Virus record (IMG/VR): IMGVR_UViG_3300032462_001188
Span: 1-20,653 of that record
Source: a virus
Length of the DNA stretch: 20,653 nucleotides
Strand: one strand, 5' to 3'
Each line of letters starts with the position of its first letter. Within the stretch, counting starts at the first letter, position 1. Positions 1 through 6,371 of the stretch are shown here, in pieces. The notes beneath the pieces were generated by a model. That model did not search any database. It was not told where the DNA came from and saw only the letters and a program-made list of their open reading frames with translations. The translations under genes were made by a program, and so were the position numbers.

Positions 1-49
1 ATATTCTAAAGGTTCTATGATGGATTGAAAGCCCTCTATGTATAGGGTT

Positions 50-1057
50 TTAAAAGTTAGTAATTTCATAGGTTTGGTTTAAGATTGTAACCAGGGCTTT
101 CTGTTGTTCTTTAGTAGCTTTGTTTACTTTGCAATATTTATTACCGATACCTATTCTATCCTCGGTATTAGTGAAGTCAACTGCATCTTCTGATTCAACC
201 CTCAACTTAGGCTTTGTTATGTAGAAGTTTCTATCTTCCTTAGGCTCTTTGCCGGCCTTCAAATTAATAAACCGAGGATATCCTTTCAGTCTATTGAACA
301 TATAGGAGGCATCATTGTAGATAACCCAATACCCCATCTTCTCCCCCGCATCACTTTTCACTTGGTGTATGGGTGAGCCTAGAGTTATTAGCTTTCCTTT
401 GATGTTCACTTGGGGTTTATGTATGTGGCCATTAAGTACCAGTCTATACTTTTTAAAAGCCCTCTTGAGTTTAGCTGGTAGTCCATCTACCTTCTCTATT
501 ACTCTGTTAGAACAATCCTCTGCTCCAGGTATGTCGGTATGAATCATTAGAATATTGAAATTACTACCCCTTGTGTACTGGTCTAATTGTTCTAGGGATT
601 CCATGAAGCCATTATTATTCTTTAGGTAGGGTATTCCATGAATCCTTATGGGGCCTACATCTTGATAACTAAAGTCAACCAGCTTAAAATACTTAGGGGT
701 TAGTTCTGCAAGTCCGTTTAACCAAGTGGCCGAGTTATGGGTTATAGTGTTCCTTTCAAATTGGTCATGATTACCGCTTATGCTATACATTGTTATACCC
801 CTATTATATAATACACTTCTAAGGGCTGCACTTACCTGATTGAATATATCGTTATCGAGCTTCTTAGGATTATGTAGGAGGTCTCCTGCAAATAATAGGG
901 GTAAGGGTTTATCTTTAGAACCTAGATGGATGCACTCATCTGAGATTTCTTTCATAGCCCGGACACTATCATATATTCTTTTACCCTCATCATTAAACTG
1001 CTTCCATTTATTAAAGTGTATATCAGAGAAGGCTATGGCTATGGGTTTCTTAATCAT
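50..1057 (-). CDS. sbcD: SbcD/Mre11-like metallophosphoesterase nuclease
   Basis: A 335-residue calcineurin-like phosphoesterase of the SbcD/Mre11/T4 gp47 type. The metal-binding motifs appear in order: DIH (residues 12-14), GD (58-59), GNHD (95-98), a single His at 173 in the IHTD motif, and GHIH (210-213). In the family this subunit pairs with an SbcC/gp46 ATPase to process DNA ends for recombination-dependent replication. No SbcC gene is present here; it could lie beyond the left edge, since transcription runs that way. The ATG overlaps the stop of the upstream 5' nuclease gene in an ATGA, which indicates translational coupling. The nuclease fold is certain; the pairing with an SbcC partner is inferred. 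Confidence 0.88.
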   Translation of the reverse strand: MIKKPIAIAFSDIHFNKWKQFNDEGKRIYDSVRAMKEISDECIHLGSKDKPLPLLFAGDLLHNPKKLDNDIFNQVSAALRSVLYNRGITMYSISGNHDQFERNTITHNSATWLNGLAELTPKYFKLVDFSYQDVGPIRIHGIPYLKNNNGFMESLEQLDQYTRGSNFNILMIHTDIPGAEDCSNRVIEKVDGLPAKLKRAFKKYRLVLNGHIHKPQVNIKGKLITLGSPIHQVKSDAGEKMGYWVIYNDASYMFNRLKGYPRFINLKAGKEPKEDRNFYITKPKLRVESEDAVDFTNTEDRIGIGNKYCKVNKATKEQQKALVTILNQTYEITNF

Positions 1058-1947
1058 TTTTCAAAGGCTTTATAGAATTGGGGTGCAGAAAATCTTTTTA
1101 GTCCATACGTTTCACACATGGCAAGATACTTACCTAAAGCAAACTTACCCTTCATCACAATCTCATCCCAAACTGGAGTATACCCGTACTTCTTATGGAA
1201 TAACTTAAGGTCAATCAATACCCGGTTTAGTTTCAGAATCCTATGCTTCTCAGGGGTAATAACTTCGGGGGGATTCTTGAATAGTGAGTTAGGCTTCTCT
1301 TCGGCTCTTATGATTTCATCGAGTATGCTTCTTGCCTTCGATGGCCCAATACCTCCTACTCCCTTGATGTTATCTGAGGTATCTCCCGTAAGACTTAGGT
1401 ATGCAACAGTTTCTCTAGGTGAATACCCATAGATTTCTTTTACCTTCTTTGCATTTAGTAAGCCTCTTACACTATGATATACCTTCACATACTTGCTTAT
1501 CAATTGATGGAAGTCTTTATCTGAGCTCACTATCAAGATATGTTCATAGCCCTCATCTCTCAACTTCTTCTGGTATAGGTATATCAAATCATCTGCTTCG
1601 TACTTGATGTTATGTACCACGTCCATACCTAGATGTTGGAGCAAGACTTTTAAGTGGTGTTGCTGGCTCATCATCTGGTCATAGGTAGAGTTTAGTTTCT
1701 TCTCCTTCCTTTGGGCTTTGTAAAGGTTGTTCATCAATTGCTGCCTCTTATAATGCTTGTACCCATCGAAGAACACTACGATTTCTGCACCCGGATATTC
1801 TCTTGCCATACCCGATATGATACTGGGTACACCATATAGGATTGAAGTAGGTTTTCCTTTGTATCTAAACTTCTCATGGGTATTATGAGCTCTGTACATT
1901 AAGTTGTTTCCATCAACTAATATGTGGGTTCTATTCTTCTTCTTCAT
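1054..1947 (-). CDS. FEN-type 5'-3' exonuclease (flap endonuclease)
   Basis: A 5' nuclease of the PolI N-terminal/T5 D15/T4 RNase H family, which removes RNA primers and flaps. From the chosen start the acidic residues are D12 (VDGNN), D61 (FFDGY), E117/D119/D120 (YEADD), D143/D145 (SSDKD) and D189/D192 (TGDTSDN). A helix-hairpin-helix GVGGIGPSKA follows at about 196-205. The frame stays open to an upstream ATG at 1992, giving 312 residues. I prefer the ATG at 1947 (297 residues) because it puts the first catalytic Asp at a normal distance from the N-terminus and reduces the overlap with the recombinase gene to 17 nt. The DNA polymerase in this window lacks a 5' nuclease domain, so this gene supplies it in trans. 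Confidence 0.88.
   Translation of the reverse strand: MKKKNRTHILVDGNNLMYRAHNTHEKFRYKGKPTSILYGVPSIISGMAREYPGAEIVVFFDGYKHYKRQQLMNNLYKAQRKEKKLNSTYDQMMSQQHHLKVLLQHLGMDVVHNIKYEADDLIYLYQKKLRDEGYEHILIVSSDKDFHQLISKYVKVYHSVRGLLNAKKVKEIYGYSPRETVAYLSLTGDTSDNIKGVGGIGPSKARSILDEIIRAEEKPNSLFKNPPEVITPEKHRILKLNRVLIDLKLFHKKYGYTPVWDEIVMKGKFALGKYLAMCETYGLKRFSAPQFYKAFEK
1140..1172 (-). promoter_or_regulatory. Possible intragenic promoter upstream of the SbcD-like gene
   Basis: On the minus strand TTTG (1169-1172) is followed after 21 bases by TAAGTTTG (1140-1147), the same architecture and spacing as the two other promoter-like sites. It lies inside the 5' nuclease gene, about 80 bases upstream of the SbcD-like ATG. 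Because it is intragenic it is weaker evidence. Confidence 0.3.
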
Positions 1948-3079
1948 CCTTTGATTTTTTAGAGGCTTTTGGCATAGGATAGAGGTTCTCATCCATTGTT
2001 TCTAGCAATTTTCTTGTCTTTGATATAGTATTTATGTTGGCCTTAGATACTAAAAGCTTGCGCAATTTATCATCGTCATGCAAAAGCCTGATAAATTTAT
2101 CTTCTCCGTTACATATCAATGTACCCTTCCTGTAATATCTTGAACCCTTCTTCTTAACTATCTTAAGCCTCACAAATATTTCGGGTAATCCATTATACCT
2201 ATCATACCCTACGTAATCAACTACCATGTCCCGAAAGTAAACAGTGGTTTTAACTCGAGGCATTAGAGGGTAAGTTTTATTCTTTATGACATCAAGAAAG
2301 ATTCTTCTACCGACTTTCATGCCCTTCATTTTATCCTCTTTAAATACCCCCTTAACTATGCTACCCTTTAACATGGTACTGGCAGCTAAAGCGATTCGCA
2401 TTGAAGCAAAGAACTTAGTTGCATCACCTCCAGGGGTTATCTCCGCGTTCTCATACATAGTGGCATTTATCTTCTTCCTTATCTGGTTCACTATGATAAC
2501 TGTAATACCATACTTCTTAAAGAACCCTATTCGCTTCCGGTAAAACTCATTTATCTTCTTTGCCTTACCCATACCATAGCTTCCTTTCACATTCTTCTGG
2601 TCTCCGTCAATCTCTTCAAGGGTTTCAAGGGCAGCTAGTGAATCAATGACTAATAGGATGGGCTCATTGTTTACCAGTTTAGACCTATGATATAGTGACA
2701 TATCTCTAGCCCAATCTGAAACTCCTTCGATATCATTACCATCATACACGTAGAGTTTATCAAGGTCAAGTCCATTCTTTACAGCCCATGCGTAATCAAA
2801 TGCTTGTTCTGCATCATCCCATAATACTACCCCACCTAAGGATTGGGTTACATACCCAAAGTCTTTTGCTATTAGACTTTTACCGGTGGATTCATAACCG
2901 AATATCTCATGGACTTTCCCATAAACTAAACCCCCTCCGGTTTGTGCATTCAACCATATAACCCTAGAGGGTATTCTAAGGGCTCTTTTATTTTCAATAG
3001 TAATATCCTTCGCAACCACAGAGGCCGAACCATATTTCTTTTGTAGGTCTTTATCTGACATTAACTTAATTGCTGCCAT
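1931..3079 (-). CDS. recA: RecA/UvsX-family recombinase
   Basis: A 382-residue strand-exchange ATPase. Walker A is GYESTGKS at 61-68. The catalytic Glu (E91) lies in DDAEQAFD, comparable to the RecA IDAEHALD motif. Walker B is ILLVID at about 141-146. NQIRKK and a PGGDATKFFASMRI stretch at 198-229 match the L2/DNA-binding region. The C-terminus is strongly acidic (KDEEEE), as in RecA, where it modulates filament loading. It follows the SSB gene across an intrinsic terminator. The leader reads AACCCTAAAAATTAAAT before ATG, A-rich with no Shine-Dalgarno. Its neighbours (SSB, possible UvsY-like protein, UvsW-like helicase, SbcD) make up a T4-style recombination set. Confidence 0.92.
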   Translation of the reverse strand: MAAIKLMSDKDLQKKYGSASVVAKDITIENKRALRIPSRVIWLNAQTGGGLVYGKVHEIFGYESTGKSLIAKDFGYVTQSLGGVVLWDDAEQAFDYAWAVKNGLDLDKLYVYDGNDIEGVSDWARDMSLYHRSKLVNNEPILLVIDSLAALETLEEIDGDQKNVKGSYGMGKAKKINEFYRKRIGFFKKYGITVIIVNQIRKKINATMYENAEITPGGDATKFFASMRIALAASTMLKGSIVKGVFKEDKMKGMKVGRRIFLDVIKNKTYPLMPRVKTTVYFRDMVVDYVGYDRYNGLPEIFVRLKIVKKKGSRYYRKGTLICNGEDKFIRLLHDDDKLRKLLVSKANINTISKTRKLLETMDENLYPMPKASKKSKDEEEE

Positions 3080-3096
3080 ATTTAATTTTTAGGGTT

Positions 3097-3123
3097 AAAA
3101 AAAGGGAGCATGTAAGCTCCCTT
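3097..3123 (-). terminator. Intrinsic terminator between the SSB and RecA genes
   Basis: On the minus strand an 8-bp perfect stem (AAGGGAGC pairing with GCTCCCTT, loop TTACAT) is followed directly by seven T residues. This is a textbook Rho-independent terminator. It lies in the 63-base gap after the SSB stop and before the recombinase ATG, so it should reduce readthrough into the recombinase gene. Confidence 0.85.
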
Positions 3124-3142
3124 GATAATTAGTTCTCTGGTC

Positions 3143-3874
3143 TTAAACGTCTGACCTCTTCTTTTTCTTCTTCTTCTTTCTTGGAGCCTCATCTTCATCC
3201 TTTTCTTCGGCTTCTTTCTTGGAGGTCTTTAAGAAATCTTCTAAGTAAGAAACAGAGGTTTCATAAGAGGGTACTAATTCTCTTATCATGGCCTCTATAT
3301 CATAAGTTTTCTTCGAGTAGGGTGATGCTAACTTAGTTGGTCGGGCATCAAGAAGAGTATATTCTGTGTCCATCTGACCTGAACCTGTTCTCTTATACTT
3401 GATATCATAACCTGTCTTAGGGTCTGTAAAATCTCCCTTATCATCATCAAGGTAAAAGTCCAGTAGGGATTGATACATACCTTTGTGAAGTAGTGCTGGT
3501 TTTGCTCCTGCTTTCTCATCAATTGTTTTACCCTTATCATCTTCATACTTGATGTGAGCAACCATGAACTTCTGCTTAGGCCTCATTCGGTCTGCAAATT
3601 TTTGGTCGGATGCTTTCTTGGACTTCTTTAGTTTTTGCCAGTATTCATATAGGGCACATCGTTCTCCAAAGGTTGCGGCAGATATTACCCCTTTGACTTC
3701 GCCTCCAATATAGAAATGGGTTATCTCTAAAGCCCAATCTTTATTGGGTGGAGTAGGTAGGGGTCTCATTCGAGTAGTTCCTTCCTTAAAGATGAAGTAA
3801 TCATAGTTACCTCCTCCTTTCTTTAACTCCTCTTGCCTCTTCCTTAGTTTGGCTTTCAATTTATCGTTTGACAT
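3143..3874 (-). CDS. gp32-like single-stranded DNA-binding protein
   Basis: A 243-residue protein that I read as a T4 gp32-type SSB. It has a basic N-terminal helix (residues 1-20, like the gp32 cooperativity arm), then an OB-fold-like region. A remnant of the zinc site is visible: H53, A66, C73 and Y76 follow roughly the His-x12-Cys...Cys-x2-Cys layout of gp32, so only two of the four ligands remain. The C-terminus is odd. An acidic patch (about 216-230) is followed by a run of eight lysines and RSDV, instead of ending in the acidic tip usual for SSBs. It lies directly upstream of the recombinase. The family call is motif-level and distant. Confidence 0.65.
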   Translation of the reverse strand: MSNDKLKAKLRKRQEELKKGGGNYDYFIFKEGTTRMRPLPTPPNKDWALEITHFYIGGEVKGVISAATFGERCALYEYWQKLKKSKKASDQKFADRMRPKQKFMVAHIKYEDDKGKTIDEKAGAKPALLHKGMYQSLLDFYLDDDKGDFTDPKTGYDIKYKRTGSGQMDTEYTLLDARPTKLASPYSKKTYDIEAMIRELVPSYETSVSYLEDFLKTSKKEAEEKDEDEAPRKKKKKKKRSDV

Positions 3875-3889
3875 AGGTATTTGTGGTAT

Positions 3890-4363
3890 TTAGTTTCTTT
3901 CTTTACGTACATTTGAAGATAGGGTTTGGAGTAGATTTGATTTCAATTCCATTGACCTTACACATACCTCCAATATTGATATATTCGATTCTATTCGGGT
4001 AATCTCTCTTATGATTCTTTGGTACTTCTTATCCTGTTCAGCAGAGGCTGCGGCTAAATCCTTATTAGGGTATTTATTATTAGCTTTGTAGAATTTTGTG
4101 GTTCTACTCGATGAGTGGTGTAGAAACAATTTAGAATGGGTGCTTTTCTTACGTCTTTCTAGCTCCCTTAACTTCGCTAACATTCTTTTATGTAGCATTG
4201 ATATAAAACCATAACCTGCGGGCTGGGTTTTAACCATGTTGTTAATTTTATTCTCCACTATTTTTAATTCATTGCCAAGATGAAATTTAAAGACCTCCCC
4301 ATCAAGGGTAATCTCTACTTCCATTATGGACGAACTTTGCGAGTATTCAAATATCTTATTCAT
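3890..4363 (-). CDS. Possible UvsY-like recombination mediator
   Basis: A 157-residue mostly helical protein. After about 40 residues of beta-like sequence there is a Pro-Ala-Gly-Tyr turn (48-51), a basic helix (57-79), a Ser/Arg-rich loop with FYK and KYP (84-99), then LAAASAEQDKKY and a long final helix pair (105-150). That order resembles T4 UvsY (NP..Y, a basic helix, a Tyr-rich loop, then LSADKD and a terminal helix). T4 UvsY loads UvsX onto gp32-coated ssDNA. The position, immediately upstream of the SSB and recombinase genes, supports this role. The similarity is one of pattern rather than clear identity, and other helical DNA-binding proteins could look like this. Confidence 0.45.
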   Translation of the reverse strand: MNKIFEYSQSSSIMEVEITLDGEVFKFHLGNELKIVENKINNMVKTQPAGYGFISMLHKRMLAKLRELERRKKSTHSKLFLHHSSSRTTKFYKANNKYPNKDLAAASAEQDKKYQRIIREITRIESNISILEVCVRSMELKSNLLQTLSSNVRKERN

Positions 4364-4399
4364 TGCTATCCTATAGTATGCCTCTTAGAAGATGATGCC

Positions 4400-5059
4400 T
4401 TATAAGAGGGAGGGTGTATTTCTTATAATACCTGCTTCTATATCTCCAATCATATTAGTTACCGCAGCTTTTCTTCGGTTCAAATCCCAAAAATCAAGAA
4501 TCAAAACTGCAGGACCGTCCGTAGCATTGGGTATAAAGTAGTTTTTAATCCAGTATTCAAATTGGGCATCAATAGATTTCTGATAGAACCTATTTGAAAC
4601 TCTACTACCGTTTACCTCTACTGCTTGGGGTTGAACTGCTTTCACATATACTACTAAATCCAAGTTCTCCCAGGCTTTTAAACAATCTTCCATAAACTCT
4701 TGGGTCATGGCATCTGTTACGTGAGGATGATAACCTACTTGATTAATAAAGTAGGTAAGATTATCAGCCGGAGAACGGTCGGTTACAAAATTATCATTCT
4801 CTCTTATAATCTGAGCCCTCCTCATTTGCAGGATTTTCTGATTCATTACTCCATATTCGGGATTCAAAGCCGAGTATCTTATTACTCCTACGTGGCCACC
4901 CCCTGGGTATCTGAACATTTCATCGAGTAACATTTTATCACCCTCTTGCTTAACGTCGCCAGCAGAGCCTGATATATGTTTTAAGTCTGTTACCTCGGAT
5001 ACAAATTCAACGAGCGTTGTTTTACCGGAACCGCTTGAGCCGGAAAATGCTATTTTCAT
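4400..5059 (-). CDS. Deoxynucleoside monophosphate kinase-like P-loop protein
   Basis: A 219-residue P-loop kinase. Walker A is GSSGSGKT at residues 7-14. A DRSP motif at 94-97 (FVTDRSPADNL) resembles the DR(S/H)xxD motif of thymidylate/dNMP kinases, where it contacts the substrate. LDLVVYVKA and VLILDFWDLNRR give the later core strands. Phage dNMP kinases such as T4 gp1 phosphorylate dTMP, dGMP and hydroxymethyl-dCMP. Here it would act after the dUTPase, TS-fold and deaminase enzymes further up the cluster. An alternative is a NadR-like AAA_28 ATPase of unknown substrate. The leader AACCCTAAATAAATAAACC is A-rich, with no Shine-Dalgarno. Confidence 0.6.
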   Translation of the reverse strand: MKIAFSGSSGSGKTTLVEFVSEVTDLKHISGSAGDVKQEGDKMLLDEMFRYPGGGHVGVIRYSALNPEYGVMNQKILQMRRAQIIRENDNFVTDRSPADNLTYFINQVGYHPHVTDAMTQEFMEDCLKAWENLDLVVYVKAVQPQAVEVNGSRVSNRFYQKSIDAQFEYWIKNYFIPNATDGPAVLILDFWDLNRRKAAVTNMIGDIEAGIIRNTPSLL

Positions 5060-5079
5060 ATTGGTTTATTTATTTAGGG

Positions 5080-5304
5080 TTAAAAGGGTAAGTCATCCTC
5101 AGATTTTTTTATGGCTCCAAGTTCTTCCATTTTATTCATAAGAGGTAATAGCTTTTTCTGTATTCTACGAAGGTACTTAGCGTGTTTTTCGGGTGGTAAT
5201 TTATCTATCAAGACTGCTACTTCCATTGTACCCTTTATTATTCTTTTATACCCCCTAAGAATATCTCTAGTCGCAGACTTAAGGGCCTCATCAAATTTGC
5301 TCAT
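5080..5304 (-). CDS. Small helical protein with an SSB-like C-terminal tip (DDLPF)
   Basis: A 74-residue basic, helical protein that I do not recognise as a family. Two or three amphipathic helices (about 3-33 and 38-63) are followed by a short acidic tail ending SEDDLPF at the stop codon. That ending closely matches the C-terminal tip of bacterial SSBs (E. coli ends DDDIPF), the peptide that binds SSB partners such as PriA, RecQ and exonuclease I. The protein has no OB-fold. Its ATG overlaps the stop of the upstream CYTH gene in an ATGA. It could recruit or titrate host SSB-binding enzymes; that role is inference. Confidence 0.6.
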   Translation of the reverse strand: MSKFDEALKSATRDILRGYKRIIKGTMEVAVLIDKLPPEKHAKYLRRIQKKLLPLMNKMEELGAIKKSEDDLPF

Positions 5305-5894
5305 TTGGATAGGGATTTATTTGTCCATTGTTTTTGGCCTGTGATATCTGCGGTAGAGAGCTTAGGCACTTTGGCTAGTTGCTTCTCATCATCTACCTCA
5401 ATCTCTCCGAGTAATAGGTATCTATCTACAAACCCATCATACTCGACATCAAAGCCTTTGATATTCTTTACCAGTCTTTTCTTATAGACTCTTGCCCCTT
5501 TGGTTTCCTTGAAATACTTCTTGAATACCTTAGGGTCTAGCTCCCATTCTACTTCTCTCTTCTTGGTTTCCTTTCTATCCTTAACGGTTAGAATACATTG
5601 GCTACCATACCTTCTGAAACGTATCGTGTTCGGTCTAAAGTCAAGTTCTATTCCAAGCTCTTCTAAGACTTCTCTTGCTCGAACCATATCAGTTATGTAG
5701 CCCTGCTCGATAGGAGTTCCCTTTTCAAGAACTTCGTTATATAACTTGGACCCACTCTGGTTCTTGGTAAAGTCCTCTTCAACTGATAGGATTAAAAATC
5801 TCTTCTCAATCTCAAAGCCTGCAAATATTTGTTTCATGGGTTTGAATTTGTTATCCGGCCCTACGAGAGGCCGAAATTCGGTTGGTTCACTCAT
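5301..5894 (-). CDS. CYTH-domain / triphosphate tunnel metalloenzyme-like protein
   Basis: A 197-residue protein with most of the CYTH pattern. It has EIEKRFL at 28-34 (the family ExExK box, but with K and R at positions 4-5), IEQGYITD at 62-69, RFRR at 92-95, LTVK at 102-105, KREVEWEL at 112-119, KKR at 138-140, then GEIEVDDE at 163-170 and a C-terminal ITGQKQWTNKSL. Known members hydrolyse inorganic or thiamine triphosphate, or cyclise ATP (class IV adenylate cyclase). The substrate cannot be read from the sequence. The first 24 residues look like an added tail. It lies between the MazG-like and small-protein genes, overlapping the latter by 4 nt. Confidence 0.75.
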   Translation of the reverse strand: MSEPTEFRPLVGPDNKFKPMKQIFAGFEIEKRFLILSVEEDFTKNQSGSKLYNEVLEKGTPIEQGYITDMVRAREVLEELGIELDFRPNTIRFRRYGSQCILTVKDRKETKKREVEWELDPKVFKKYFKETKGARVYKKRLVKNIKGFDVEYDGFVDRYLLLGEIEVDDEKQLAKVPKLSTADITGQKQWTNKSLSK

Positions 5895-5897
5895 CTT

Positions 5898-6329
5898 TTA
5901 TTCAGGTTTACAAAATTTCTCATTTAATACATCGAACATTATAGGGTAGTTCCATTTCTCTGAGCTTTTAACAAAGCCCTCAATTAGGACGTGTTCAAAA
6001 TTCAAACCCGATTTATGGCAGATGTAAATTAGGTAGGAAACTACATCCCCTATTTCTCCTTCCAGGTTCTCTACTAATCTACCTCTATATAATTCCATAA
6101 TATTACTATGGGCCATATCCGGAAATTCATCCATTAGAGCCTTTATCTTTTCAGGCTTAATACCTCCAGGTTCATAGGACCTTAATATTTTCTTTACTGC
6201 CCCACAAACTTCTCCAGTTTCTTCTGCAAGGGCTGTTGTAAAATAAGATAAAGCCATGTTATTTAGTAGGCCGGGCATGACAACATTGCTCCTATCAATA
6301 GTTGCTTTTTCGAGTTCTGAGATATCCAT
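5898..6329 (-). CDS. MazG-like nucleotide pyrophosphohydrolase
   Basis: A 143-residue all-alpha NTP pyrophosphatase-type protein. The metal-binding pattern is EETGE (36-40) plus EIGDV (92-96), with E92 and D95 forming the second ExxD half; helices flank both. Family members cleave (d)NTPs to (d)NMPs. Phage MazG proteins are variously proposed to clean the nucleotide pool or lower (p)ppGpp. It follows the DNA polymerase gene across a 42-base gap and leads into the CYTH gene after 3 bases. The leader contains AAAACTAAATAAACATAAAT, a motif shared with other starts in the window. Confidence 0.75.
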   Translation of the reverse strand: MDISELEKATIDRSNVVMPGLLNNMALSYFTTALAEETGEVCGAVKKILRSYEPGGIKPEKIKALMDEFPDMAHSNIMELYRGRLVENLEGEIGDVVSYLIYICHKSGLNFEHVLIEGFVKSSEKWNYPIMFDVLNEKFCKPE

Positions 6330-6371
6330 ATTTATGTTTATTTAGTTTTGTTTCTGTATATAGTTTGCCGG

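Noticed and set aside
31-46. Hairpin-like CCCTATACATAGAGGG after the SbcD-like gene as a terminator
   Set aside because: The stem has a mismatch and no T-tract follows on the minus strand.
840-1208. Plus-strand open frames opposite the replication genes, such as this one
   Set aside because: They lie antisense to genes with clear motifs, have low-complexity or hydrophobic translations, and show no start context or domain.
1948-1992. Longer N-terminus for the 5' nuclease starting at 1992
   Set aside because: The extra 15 residues are read from inside the recombinase gene in another frame, and they push the first catalytic Asp to an unusual distance from the start.
3150-3180. Pyrimidine-rich TTC/TTT repeats here and at 9731-9760 as microsatellites
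   Set aside because: They are the reverse strand of lysine codon runs at the ends of two proteins, in frame.
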